Below are positions 23,401 through 33,810 of a DNA stretch of 64,000 nucleotides, one piece after another (position 1 is the first letter of the stretch; each line of letters opens with the position of its first letter). Below the pieces are notes generated by a model. The model ran no database searches. It worked only from the letters and a program-made list of their open reading frames with translations, and had not been told where the DNA came from. Origin of the DNA: Dromiciops gliroides (Eukaryota; Chordata; Mammalia; Microbiotheria; Microbiotheriidae); NCBI RefSeq assembly GCF_019393635.1, contig NC_057863.1:641921306-641985305 (forward strand), read 5' to 3'. Made by a program: the position numbers and the translations under genes.

Positions 23401-26400
23401 AGCCAGGCCCGCTGGCTCCACCTTTCCCCTTCGGGACCGGGATGGGATCCCTTCGGTCTCTGATGCTGACGATGTATCTGTTTGGTAGGAAGCGGGATCA
23501 GGCCCGGGGAGTCTGTTCCCCAGCCTCAGGTTTTTCTTTTCTCCTCCGCACTCCCTCCCAAACACCTGGGCCCCAGCACCCTCACCATCGGCTGCAAGAT
23601 CATGCCGCTCCCGAAGGGGCAGGGCGCTGAGGCGGGGGACATCCTCAGGCACCATGGCTCGGGCCTGGCCCAATGCCACAGCGGCATGACGACAAACATG
23701 TTTGATTCGAGGGCCCTGTACTGGTGACTCAGGACCCTAGAAGAGCAAGGAGACGTGATGGTTACTCTCTGGCCTTCTCTTGATCCCCTGACAAAGTAGG
23801 GGGCTTTCCCTCTTCCATTGGGAGTCAGTTCCTCTGTCAACACGCACCGGAGGCCTCTCCTTCTTGGCTTCCAGAAACTCATCCTCTGACTTGACAGTCC
23901 CTCTGTCAGGGCTCTGCTTGATGGTCCTCACAGTCTCTTCCCCCTTCACTCCAGGGCTTGACTGGGGGGAAAGAGACAGGGTTAGGGGCTGGAAAGTGAG
24001 GAAAAACAGGGACAGGGCAACAGTGGATGGGGAGGACGGACCTAAAGACCAGATGCAGAAAAGACTCGAAACCCTGAAGTAGGGTTAAAAATGGAATCTG
24101 AGACAAGAGAAGAGGTGGACCCGGGCGGGAAGGGAATAGGAAAGACATTGCCCTCACCGGAGCTGGTGGGGGCGCCACCTTCTGCTGGTGCTGTTGCTGA
24201 TCGATCTTGAACAGCTGCACTTTTGCCTTCTTGAGAAGACTGAACATCTTCTCTTCTACTCCAGAGAGTGGAAGTGAAATTGTCCCCCGGGCACAGAGAC
24301 TCTGCTCATCAGGGGGAGGGGGTGGCTGCTGCAGTGGCTGCGGTGGTGAAGGCTGCTGCGGCTGTAGCTGCGGCTGCCCACTGCTGGGGACCAGGGAACC
24401 TTGTGGTCCCTCAGCCTTTGTGGGTGTGGTTGCTGAAGGGGTGAAGCAGGGCAAGCTGAGGTGATTGGTTCGGCCACCCGTCCGGGCCTCAGGCTCCAAA
24501 ATAGGTTCATCAGCTGGGGGAGGCTCTGGCTCAGGGGGATCAGGGGCGCCGGATAGAGGTGTGGTCAACACAGATTCATAGATCTTCAGGTGGGCTTCAC
24601 TGGGAGTGAACTGGGGAGCTCGAAGCAGAAGGGGCCTCCGTGATGGGGTCGTGGGTGCCGGGGGTGGGGCTGGTGGAGGAGCTGGAGGGGGAGGGGGAGC
24701 TAGCTCCAAACTCAGGGAAGTCCATCGGAATGTGGGCTCCCTCAGAATAGAGCGTCTCTTTTCAGGAAGAGGGACTGGTGGGGGTGTTGGTGAGCGGGGA
24801 GGTGGAGAAGGGGTAGGAGTAGGGGTAGGGGTAGGGGTAGGGGTAGGGGTGGGGGTGGGGGTAGGGGTAAGGGATGGAGCTGGAGCTGGTTCCTGGGGGG
24901 CTGGTGGAGAGACTTCCACAGGTGGCCGGGGAGGGGGTGAAGCCTCAGTCCTTGGGGGTCGGGGGGGTTCTTCATCTATGAACCGTCGAGGAGTCTTGAT
25001 GAGACGGGAAGAACGGGCGCTCACCACAGGCATGATAAACTGGCGGATGTTTTTCAGGAAAGTGGTCCCCTTGGGGGGAGCTGTGGGACTGTCTTCAGGA
25101 GGCCCTGCAGGGGGGACAGGGGTAGGGGGGGGAACCACCCTCTGGCCCTGCTCGGGCCAACTCCCGTTCAGCTCTCTGGGTAGGGGTCAGGGGGGGCCGG
25201 CCTCTTTTTCGGGATCGAGTAGCTGTGGCCACAGGAGGTGGTGCATCTCCCTCTTCCTCAGGGGCTGGAGGGGGTGGAGGAGGGGGAGGTGGGGGAGGGG
25301 GAGGTGAAGGTGGGGGAGGCGGAGGAGGTGGTGGTGAAGGTGGGTTTTCTTCCTCTTCCTTGGTCACCTTTTTCTCTTCTTCATGTTTTTTTTCTTCTTC
25401 TTCTTCTTCCTGCTGCCACTTCTGATGTTGCCCCCCTCCTCGGCTAGACCCAACTCTACCTGGAGGGGCCCCCCGACGTCCCCCCCTTCGACGGCCTCGA
25501 CCCCGTCCTGGCTCAGGCCCCAAGGTCAACTGTCCCATCTTCATCTTTTTGGCCTTAGACACGAACTTGAGTAGGAGAGGGAGCCTTCCCCGGCCACGGC
25601 CCCTACCTCCTCGGCCCCCTCGGCCAGATCCCCCTCTTTTGTGGCTCCCAGAGCCAGGGCCAAGGGCCTCTCGACATCTCCAGGCCCCGGCTCGTCGATT
25701 TCCTGGGACTATAGGAAGTGCTGGCTTAGGAGCCGATGTCGCAGCTATCACTGCTGGCAGCTTCTTCTTCTTCTTACAAGAGCCCGGTGGTCTGCCTCGA
25801 GGCCGGCGAGGGGTGGGAGATTCAGAGCCACGGCCCCGGGGGGTTGGGGGAGCCTGGGCCCGCTGAAGCAGCTCAGCCAGTACCTGCACCATCCGCTCTT
25901 TGCCAGTCTCACCCCGTCTCCGGGACAGGGCCTTCTGGGGGGGGAGGACTGCTTCAGCTGGGCGCGGAGGTGGAGGGGGGGTTGTCCTGTGTTTTCGGCC
26001 CCGGCCTCTGGGGGTTCCACCTGTGGGGAGAGTGGTTGTGTATGGAGATGGATGCGGGTGCGGCCAATGGATGAGGGAGCAGGAGCAGAAAGGTATCTAG
26101 GACAGGTTACAGAGTTTTCTAAAGGGTTAGGAAAGAGTCTGTGCCCCTCACTCACCTTGCTGGGACCGAAGCGCAGAGCGCAGGGAACTGGGGGCCACAT
26201 CTTCATCTGAGGGGAAACCCAGAAACTCCTCCTGATGGAGGGGACCAGGAGTGAAGGGAGTAGTCAGTGCCAACGAACCCTCCTCTAAATGACCCACCAA
26301 TCAGGCTGTACCCCATTCCCATCTTCAGTAGACTCTGACTAGTAGAAATTGGGGAAAACAAAGCAGTCTCTGGGGAAGGCTCTAATTCTCCCACTCCTCA

Positions 26401-27733
26401 ATTCGAGATCTCCCCTCCTCCCCCTCCCGCTCCCGCTCCCCCCACATCAGAAAGGGGTGGAGGCCCACAGAACTTGTTCGAACAAGCCCATCTAACCGCA
26501 GGAGCCTGTCCTGGCATTTGCCTGCAAGTGGCTCTTTGGCCCAGAGAAGCTCTTAAAGCAGACACCAAGCACTCACGACCCTCAATGGCAAGAAAAGATC
26601 CCGTCCCAACCAGCACAGGCTCAGTTTCCCTCAATCCTCCATCAGGTTGGGGCCCAGAACAGAAGAACAATAATGCTCTGCAGCCCCTCAGGCTAAACAT
26701 TACAATCAACTAAAAGCTTCGGAAACCCCTCAGGCCAAGCAGCAGCCCCAGGCCCAGAAGAGGATGGAGGGAGGGGGAGGGGGTGGGATCTAAACCTAGC
26801 CAAGCCTTCAAGACACCGTACTTCCTGGTTGTCACTTTACATCTCCAATTCCCGGGGAGGAGTCTTCTTTATGCCTTCCTCTCCACCCCAAATTAGAAAG
26901 CTGGGAAACTGAGGTACTATGAAGAGTTTGGCCAAGGTCACATGGCAGGCCGAAGGTGGACAAGAGATGAGGATCCTGGGGTCTTCTCAGCCTGAGGTTC
27001 CACCCACCACAGCCACGCTGCTTCTACCAGCTACCATAGGTTGGGCATCCCAACACATTCTATCCTACTGCCTGCATCCCACCCCCACCCCCCGAAACTC
27101 CACCGGGCTCGTCAGGGGCGACCAGCCGGACTTTGCGCTACACTTTGCTCCAGCCCCAGAAGGGGCCGGCGAGTCCCCCCGCCCCCCCATCCTACTGGCT
27201 GGGCCCACTCTCCCCAGGCGGGGCAGGGGAGGGCTGCCCCCCACTCTGGCCCCCCGTGCCCACCCCAAGCTCTCAGGATGGGGGGAAGGTTCCTTTTCTC
27301 CCAATGGGGCGCTGCCGGCCCCTCTGCCCCCAGCCTGCTCACCTCCTCCTCCTCGTTCTCCTCGTCACTGCTCTCCTCCTCCTCCTCCTGCCCCTGGCCC
27401 TGTCGGGACTCCTCCTGCAGGCCAGCCCGGGCCCGGCCCCGGCCCCGGCCCCGGCCCCGGCGAGTGTGCAGACCCTTCCACAAACGGCGGAGCCGGCGCA
27501 GGCCCCGGCGGAGGCCGAGCAGGCGGCGCAGGGCCGTGTCCTCGCCGGGTTCCGCTCCCCCGGCCCCGGCCGCGCCGCCGCCGCCTCGCCGCAGGGCCAC
27601 CCGGGCCCGCTCCCCGCCGCCGCCCCGCCCGCAGCGGCCCCCGCCCCCGCCGGGGCCCCGTGGCCGGCCCGGGAAGCGGCCCCCGCGCCGAGCCAGGCCC
27701 CGGGCAACCGCCGCCGCCCGCCGCCGCCGCCAT
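11934..27733 (-). CDS. KMT2B: KMT2B (MLL2/MLL4), histone H3 lysine-4 methyltransferase
   Basis: KMT2B is a nuclear trithorax-type H3K4 methyltransferase acting with WDR5, RBBP5, ASH2L, DPY30 and menin. I find all 37 coding exons, the human number: 27343-27733, 26156-26231, 24158-26020, 23848-23961, 23586-23736, 23198-23477, 22834-22889, 22217-22493, 21795-21889, 21222-21320, 20755-20868, 20441-20587, 20244-20339, 19996-20113, 19655-19768, 19260-19444, 19091-19180, 18901-19005, 18710-18783, 18477-18595, 18278-18369, 18012-18149, 17575-17733, 17120-17240, 16947-17025, 16691-16851, 15534-15762, 14160-15443, 13961-14050, 13766-13875, 13395-13532, 13229-13303, 12937-13114, 12736-12843, 12539-12622, 12310-12439, 11934-12209. 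Together they total 8016 nt. Six of these bases are surplus (+1 in G/C runs near 27682, 25128, 22395, 15666, 14830 and 14449). Without them the length is 8010 nt, or 2669 aa (human 2715), and every exon phase agrees. I read the surplus bases as assembly errors. Confidence 0.96.
13229..15762 (-). other. KMT2B: KMT2B exons 27-32: Taspase-1 site and FYRC domain
   Basis: Exon 28 holds the Taspase-1 cleavage sequence ([13 protein letters not shown], around 14895-14937), which in the family splits the protein into N and C fragments. Later come the conserved [13 protein letters not shown] and [18 protein letters not shown]. Exons 31-32 give FYRC ([20 protein letters not shown], then [14 protein letters not shown]). 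Three of the six surplus bases lie in exons 27 and 28. Confidence 0.92.
16210..16560 (+). repeat. L2 LINE 3' fragment in KMT2B intron 26
   Basis: Text such as 'cgtttcctggcttcctatc', 'cagggcctgtgaccagctgg' and a pyrimidine-rich tail is typical of L2 3' UTR. It lies in the large intron 15763-16690; the remainder of that intron shows no other recognisable feature. Confidence 0.6.
16691..18783 (-). other. KMT2B: KMT2B exons 19-26: extended PHD and FYRN domain
   Basis: The extended PHD starts [13 protein letters not shown] and includes [20 protein letters not shown] and [22 protein letters not shown] is seen as [20 protein letters not shown] with [18 protein letters not shown]. This block is almost unchanged from human. 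Confidence 0.94.
17364..17411. repeat. (TG)n microsatellite in KMT2B intron 23
   Basis: An uninterrupted TG array of about 24 units between exons 17120-17240 and 17575-17733. Confidence 0.93.
18901..20868 (-). other. KMT2B: KMT2B exons 11-18: PHD fingers 1-3 and bromodomain-like region
   Basis: PHD1 begins [23 protein letters not shown]2 [11 protein letters not shown] with [14 protein letters not shown], and PHD3 [20 protein letters not shown]. All are nearly identical to human. The bromodomain-like segment follows ([30 protein letters not shown]). All splice phases agree. Confidence 0.94.
21222..23961 (-). other. KMT2B: KMT2B exons 4-10: CXXC zinc finger block
   Basis: Exon 6 encodes the CXXC domain that binds unmethylated Cp[20 protein letters not shown], then [17 protein letters not shown], completed by YRKC in exon 7. 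All eight zinc-binding cysteines and the KFGG segment are visible. Exon 8 encodes [20 protein letters not shown] and carries a surplus base in the C7 run at 22392-22398. Confidence 0.93.
24158..27733 (-). other. KMT2B: KMT2B exons 1-3: menin-binding N-terminus, AT-hooks, Pro-rich region
   Basis: The start [18 protein letters not shown] matches human. The GRFPGRPRG menin-binding motif follows, but in another frame because of one extra G at 27680-27684. Exon 2 reads [20 protein letters not shown]. The large exon 3 has AT-hook cores PRGRPPGS and RKRGRPPL, an acidic Glu/Lys run, long proline tracts, a Thr-Pro repeat, and the conserved [20 protein letters not shown] and [17 protein letters not shown] second surplus base lies in the G8 run at 25125-25132. 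Confidence 0.92.
24811..24870 (-). repeat. Coding hexanucleotide repeat (Thr-Pro)n in KMT2B exon 3
   Basis: Tandem GGGGTA/GGGGTG hexamers on the plus strand are read on the minus strand as a Thr-Pro dipeptide array of about nine units. Human KMT2B has a shorter, mixed Pro-rich segment here. Confidence 0.85.
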
Positions 27734-28330
27734 CTTGGCACCGTGAGAGGGGCCGGGGAGGCGGGGGGAGGGGCGGCCCGGGCGCAGGGCCGGGGGGAGG
27801 GGAGGGGGCGGGGCGGCCCGCGGCGCACGACAATAATAAGCGCCACAGCGCCCCGACCCGGCCGGCGGGAAGCGGCGCGCCCAGCCCAGCCCCGCCACCA
27901 CCTGCACCACCACCTCCACCTCCACCTCCACCTCCTCCTCCTCCTCCAGCAGCACCACCAGCAGTACCACCACCTCCACCACCACCACCACCACCGCGGG
28001 GTACCACGGGAGCTGGAGGCTGACGCGCCGCCCAGCCCTTCCTACTCTCCGCCTAGAAGACAGAGGCCTAGAGTCTCAGGGAGGAGCAAAAGCCCAACGC
28101 GGGGGTCGCCGGGAAATGTAGTCCCTCCACCTCACCGCTTCCGTTAGTCTCGGAAAGGAGCTGGGGGCGGAGAGTGGCCGACTACGTGCTCCCGAGCAGA
28201 GCACTTAAGGGCGCGAGGTAAGCCGACGGGGCGCTTGGAGGCCGCCGGTAAATGTGGTCCTTCCCACCAACGCCATTGTTCTCTCCGGCGCAAGCTTAGC
28301 AGCACGGACTACAGCTCCCAGGGGGCAATG
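27734..28330 (-). promoter_or_regulatory. KMT2B CpG-island promoter and 5' leader
   Basis: Very GC- and CpG-rich sequence upstream of the KMT2B start, with an in-line CCA/CCT trinucleotide array at 27895-27998. Two SBS/ZNF143-type motifs are visible: ACTACATTTCCC at 28111-28122 (minus) and ACTACAGCTCCCA at 28308-28320 (plus). The exact start site is not determinable by eye. Confidence 0.65.
27895..27998. repeat. (CCA/CCT)n trinucleotide array upstream of KMT2B
   Basis: About 30 CCA, CCT and GCA triplets in a row. It lies outside the KMT2B coding region, in the promoter or 5' leader. Confidence 0.88.
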
Positions 28331-28812
28331 TGGCCCAGAGGGAAGAAAAGAAGGGCGGAGCAATAAGGCGCCTGAAGGGAGAGCGGCCTCGGTTCTGTGG
28401 AGGGAAGAATCGGGAAAGGGCATCCGATCACTACGCACTGGGGCCCGGGGTCTGTGCGGCCGTCTCCGTGCGAAGGCCCCATTTCTCCAACTGAGCAATG
28501 CATTGCCAAAGGGGCGCGGGCTCCCCCCGGAACCGGCGGGTCTTCCGGTCGTGCCGAGCCCTCTGGACCAAGGCGGCGCCGGGCAGCCACGGGACAAGTG
28601 GCGTGTCCACCCCCTCGCCACGTCCAGTGTCTCCAGCAAAGCTGTGGGCGGTGAGCCCGAACCCCTCATCTCCCAGGAAAGCTACCGAAGGGCCGGAGGG
28701 GCGCGACGGAAAATCTCCCCCGCTTCCGGGCCGGCCCGGAGGTGTTCGGATGGGACAAAAGAGTTGGACACGGTTTTCAGAGGAGGAGGAGGAGAGCCGA
28801 GGCTCCGCCAGC

Positions 28813-28818
28813 TTTATT
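28813..28818 (-). terminator. ZBTB32 poly(A) signal
   Basis: AATAAA on the minus strand about 200 bp after the ZBTB32 stop at 29015, kept even though the gene body looks damaged upstream. Confidence 0.75.
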
Positions 28819-29014
28819 GTGGTCGTACACACAGGGGGCACCCGCCCGCCCGCACCCCTCTGCCCGGCCTTGCTTCGCTTGTTGGTCGAGCTAGGACCGC
28901 CAAGAGGCGCAGTCCCTGCCGAGGGAGCCCCCACCCCGCCCCGGCGGCCAGCCCCGGGGCTCAGGGGCCCCATTTGCCGTGGGCCGTGACCAAAGAAGCT
29001 GCAAGATGCTGTGC

Positions 29015-30973
29015 TCAGGTGGCCGGAGAAGGAGATGGAGAAGGGGAGGAAGAGGAGGAGGTGGTACAAGGAGAGGAGGAATAGAGGAAAGTGGATCGGA
29101 TGCTCCATCCAGGCGGCAGCTGTCCCGGTGGATGACTCCGAATGTGGTCCTGCATAGCGGCCACGCTGGGGCAGCCAGCCTGGCACAGGGGGCAGCGGTA
29201 AGGGGCTGCCCCGTGTGTCCTGAGGTGCTTGGCTATGGCAGAGAAGTCCCGAGAACGCTGGGGGCAGAGGCGGCAGGAGAAAGGCTTCTCCCCTAGGGAA
29301 GGTGGAGAAGGGCGGGTGAAGGAGGGGCTCCCAGCAGGCTGGCCCTAGGGGAGACCTCCGAACCCCCCCCCAGTGGAGAGGGGACAAGCACGGGCTCGGG
29401 CAGGACCTCCAAGTACCTGTGTGCACTCTGTAGTGAGTCTCCATCTGATGCTTGAGGGAGAACCTCTTCCCACAGGCCGGACAGGGGTAGGCCCGGGGCC
29501 CTGAAGCCCAAGGGGGGCCTCCTGCCAAGGTGCAGGCTAGGCACGAGGCCCCTGGGGGTGAGGTGGGGGTGGGGGCCCGCAGGCACCTGGCCCAGCCCAG
29601 GGAAGCCCTCCCTGACTCCTACTCTCACCTGCACTGCCTTCTGGTCAGAGACTCTCTTCTCATGAGAACTGGGCTGAGCAGGCCTCACTTGGAGGGATCC
29701 TACGGGGAACAGAGTGGGGGCACAGGGCACTGCCCAAGGCAGAAGCTCTTCCACATACCCACCTAGGGCACTTGGCCTGCAGATGGATAATAAAGAGATG
29801 CCAAGCCTGTGCTGGGGAATGGGAGATGGGTGGAATCCCCAAGTGTCTGGGCTCTGGCCCCACAGAGCAGCTGGGGTACTCGCAGGTGCTAGGCTCCTGA
29901 GGGGTGAAGGAAGGAGAACCAAAGCCTCTTTAGTACCCTGCTCTTTGGCCAGGCCCCAGGTCAACCTGGCTTCCCCAGAGGGGCTTTACGCTGGTGGTCG
30001 TTTCCTGCCCTGCCCCCATCTCAGAAAATCTGTGGTACAAATCAAAAGACAGCTCACCCCTCCCCTCCCCACATCACAGTCCCATCCCCAGAGCCTCCCT
30101 CTTGCTCCACCTGCCCAAACTCACCTCTGTTCCTGAGACCACATTTCCCTCCAGGCTTCAGGGATGGGGGTGCTATGGGAGAAGGGGGATCCATACCTTG
30201 GGGACAGCAGCAGGACACCCCCTAGGATAGTCTGGGCCTCCTGGCACCAGAGCCTAGTGCTGGCGCTGCCTTGCAGTGAGACTGGCTGGGGGGGTGGGGA
30301 TAAAGGGCCCCCTCAGACATCCTTTGGAAGTCCCCAAACTCTTACTTAACCTTTGGTGAGGGGTTTCTGTCAAGGCCACTAGGGTCTCTTCCTCCTGCTG
30401 CTTTTCCCCACTGCATTCTGCAGTAGATTCTCCTAGATCTTTGGGCTGCAGCACCTTCCGGTTCTGCTGCTTTTCTCCCACTTTCTGAGTAGATGCCCTT
30501 GACCTTTGCCAATCATCAAGGGCCTTGTGTAGTTCTAATTTCTTTCATCCGTCCTTCCCTCCTCTTGCCTCTCCAGTTGGCTCCTCTGGCTTTTCCTGAT
30601 GTTGCTTCAGTTCCTGATATCCCTTTTCAACCTCTTCTCCAAGAACCCTCCTGCATTCTACTTCGAGGGTCTCTACTCCTAAGGCCTAGGCTGCCTCCCA
30701 GAGAGGACCCAGCTCCCCAGGCCTCACCTCCAGGGTCTCACCATAAGCAAAGTGCAAAAGGTGGGCAAAGATGGGAGGGCTGATCCCCTCAATTAATGTC
30801 CATTGGCCTCTCCTACCCAGCTGCTGGCTCAGGCGGGCCAGCACCAGGCTGTGGGCTGGGAACTCCTCTATCCCCACACTGATCACAGCATCACAGAGTG
30901 CTGGCCTCAGACTGGCTGCTAGTTATACTAATTCATCAACACCATGGGGGCTGCGCAACTGCACAGAAGGCAT
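29015..30973 (-). pseudogene. ZBTB32: ZBTB32 (PLZP/ROG), BTB zinc-finger repressor; BTB exon carries stop codons
   Basis: ZBTB32 represses transcription in activated T and B cells. The minus strand shows the BTB/linker exon (30973 down to about 30351), then 30125-30265, 29763-29896, 29417-29551 and 29015-29292. The BTB part reads [20 protein letters not shown] and [19 protein letters not shown], clearly ZBTB32. In the frame from the conserved start (MPSVQLRSPHG) there are stops at codon 17 (30923-30925), codon 96 (30686-30688) and codon 143 (30545-30547). The downstream exons are open and in phase. They encode [49 protein letters not shown] and the C-terminus [10 protein letters not shown]. 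Between 30351 and 30265 there is either an 85-nt intron or a frameshift; human sequence is continuous here. It is either a unitary pseudogene or a locus making a BTB-less protein. Confidence 0.7.
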
Positions 30974-31295
30974 AGAAGGCAAGGGCATTGCACCCTGTCC
31001 AAGGAATGGACTCAGAGACTCCTGGGGAAAGGCAGCAAAGTGTGGCCCATTTAAGGGAGGAACAGCATGGCTCCAGCCTGTAGAAGAAGAAAGATCAAAT
31101 AAGGGAATTGTTGAACAGAGCCACTAGCCCTAGGCTATGAATAACTTGACCTACCAAGAGAGGAAGAGTTGAAACTACAGTATGAGGTGTGATGGGTAAT
31201 GGAAGCTAGGTCTAAGTGAAGGACTTCTGGTATGAAAGACACCATAACAGGATTCTTTCTCCAGCCCTTGAGTTCTCTCAGTAGACTAAAGTCCA

Positions 31296-31456
31296 GGGGC
31301 AGCTAGGTGGTGCAGTGGATAGAGCACCGGCCCTGGAGTCAGGAGTACCTGAGTTCAAATCCGGCCTCAGACACTTAATACTTACTAGCTGTGTTACCTG
31401 GGGCAAGTCACTTAACCCCCATTGCCTCACTAAAAAAAAATTAAAAAAAAAAAAAG
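31296..31456 (+). repeat. MAR1/WSINE1-type SINE
   Basis: Full-length copy with A box, B box, CORE and an A-rich tail. The interval 30974-33110 otherwise shows only low-complexity and unclassified sequence. No gene is supported there. Confidence 0.92.
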
Positions 31457-33109
31457 AATAAAGGCCTTCTGTGTGTCCAGACTGAGAAAGGAATAGAAGA
31501 TTTTAGAAGGTCTCAAAGAACAGCAGGGTGGGAGGGTGGGGGGATTCCAGTGATACCAAACACTAGTTAAAACTTTGAGGGAGCTAGGAGCTCCTCCATC
31601 AGCCCCTTAACTTAAACAGTAGCTAGCTAGCGGTCACTGGATAGTGCCCTTTATAAATTGGATGGAACTAGCAAGGATTCAGTATCCAGAGTCATAGAAA
31701 GGGAATCAGAGATGAGGTCAGGGTTTCAGTGGAAATCAAGGCAAGCTCTAAAGCATTTTCTCCTGGAACTGAGGACTCCCCAACAATGAACCAGGAAGAG
31801 GGTGGCCTATTCTTAGGGAATCATGAGAAAGGGAGAAGCTGAGGTTGAGAGACTGAGAATCCTGGGAGGATCAGAAACAAGAGGAAAAGACTGAAGGGGA
31901 GATTTCATTAAAGACAGAAAAGGAAGTTGCAGAAGTGAAGGCTGTTATTGCCCAAGTTCAGGAAAGGCTGAGAAAATTGAAAAGGCTAATTGCTCCAAAT
32001 GTCTTAAGTATAGTATTTTGTGAGGTACAAACTGGAGAATAAAAAAACACAGCTTTGTGTTGTCTCTTGCAAAAACAGAAAACCCTGGGTAAAAGAGAGA
32101 GAACTGGTTTCAAAGACAATAATTTTCGTGGAAAGGGGGCTAAAGAATATTGGATAGCATACAGAGGATACAGACCCACAAAGGCTAATAAATGGGGTTT
32201 AGAAGCAGAGATATAATGTGGGGTAGGAAAGAAAGCCGCAGCTAGGGAAAACAGACCACTCACCAGTTGTAGACACTTCGGGTCTCTGAACTGCTCTTGG
32301 GGCACCCACTACCCAGGCCTCAATTTCTATTAGCTCCACCCACTTCTCTTGGGGCCCCCTTATAGGATGTCTCAGTCTACCATTTTCCCTCTGAGACAGT
32401 AGAGTTTTATACCCCTTTATATGCCTGAGAATCTAAGCAAGGTGCCCTCAATTTTCTGTTCTAGGATCACTTATTTTGTGACCCCTACTTCTTGTTCCTA
32501 GGGCTGACAACTGATTTGTAACTAACTCTGGGTTGGAAAGATGGAAGTTATTTATACTCCGGTCCTGAAAGAGACAGATTCAAAGGAGTGGAAACAAAGC
32601 AAATACAAAATGATCTCATCCCTCACACTGAATCATGCTGGGTACCTATGATCAAGATTTGCTCAATGGGAATGTTTCCCACTGCAGAGACCATTATGGT
32701 GGAGAGAAGTGTTCACCAGGTGGCTGTGACTTAAAGTATCTACCAAGAAAGGGGAGGGCCCAGGGTAGACTGGAAATGTCTCTGAAGGGGAGGCTTTCCC
32801 TTTCCCAGGAAGTAGCAAGTTATATTTCTTTGAAATAAAGATTCAAGGCTTCTTTCACTTCCTGCCCAAGAGGATGGATGCCCAGTAGATTTCCCCTCTT
32901 ACATTTTAGTACTCTGATATAGGATAGAGAGACTAAAAAACTCAAATTTCTTATCCTTCTACATCCTACTCCTTAGGGAAGAAGATAAGGAGGGAAGGGT
33001 GAAAGAAGGGAGGGCAGAGCAGAGGAGGGGGCAGTCAGAAGCAAAAGACTTTTGAGGAGGAATAGGGTACAAGAAGAGAGAAAATAGAGTAAATATCATG
33101 GGAAGGGAA

Positions 33110-33672
33110 TAGGATGGAGGGAAATAGCCATGATGATTGACTATAATGGCAAAATATATGGCACCTACTTTGCTGGGCTATTGTGAAGAAAATGGTGAAG
33201 TTGAAGGTATATAAAGGTTATGATGAACAGGATGCTATCAGAAAAACTTGGAAAGACCTACATGAACTGAAGCAGAGTGAAATGTACTGTATACAAAAGA
33301 ACAGCAGTAGTGTAAGATGATCTGGGAAGGATGTGGTTATTTTCAGCAATGCAATGATCCAATATAACTCTGAAGGACTTAGGAAAATTGCAATCCATCT
33401 ACAAAGAGAACTGATGGTATCTGAAAACAGAATGAAGCATAATTTTTTTGATAGTTCCTTAATCTGATATTTTGTTTTTGTCTGTTTTCTCTCACAACAT
33501 GGCTGATGTGGAGATGTTTTCCGTGACTACTCATGTATAACTTATATTGAATTCTTGGGGATGGGGGTTGGGAAGGGAGGGAGGAAGAGAAGTTGGAACA
33601 CAAAGTTTTAAAAATTGATGTCAAAATTTGTTTTAACATGTAATTTGGAAAATAAAATTCTAAACCCATCCT
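33110..33672 (+). repeat. L1 LINE 3' end
   Basis: Resembles the end of L1 ORF2 and its 3' UTR: 'aaaacttggaaagacctacatgaact', 'agcaatgcaatgatccaa' and 'aaagagaactgatgg', ending in an AATAAA-like tail. A related copy lies reversed at 50435-50780 and another at 49150. Confidence 0.75.
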
Positions 33673-33810
33673 ACTCCTTGCCACAAACCCTTCAAATCCC
33701 TCAGTTTCTAGGTTCCATCCTAGGATCTAAGACTCCTGTACCCCCAGCCCACATTTCTTTTGCCTGTGGCTCCTTCCTAGCATCCAGGTGAAAACAAGAA
33801 TGGCATTCTG

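Noticed and set aside
24606-25307. Long plus-strand open frame rich in Gly/Val opposite KMT2B exon 3
   Set aside because: It is the antisense of Pro/Thr/Glu-rich coding sequence. GC-rich, low-complexity coding DNA leaves long open frames on the other strand.
27734-27846. Upstream in-frame ATG at 27846 as the true KMT2B start
   Set aside because: The peptide (ALIIVVRRG) has no match in KMT2B, whereas [18 protein letters not shown] at 27733 matches human. A surplus base explains the frame difference better.
27041-28147. Plus-strand frames of about 300-370 codons over the KMT2B start
   Set aside because: Composition is Pro/Arg/Ala low complexity from a CpG island and the CCA/CCT array, with no domain and no splice context.
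32635-32838. Isolated 67-codon frame in the 31-33 kb interval
   Set aside because: No similarity to a known family that I recognise, no splice or promoter context, and length is within chance expectation.
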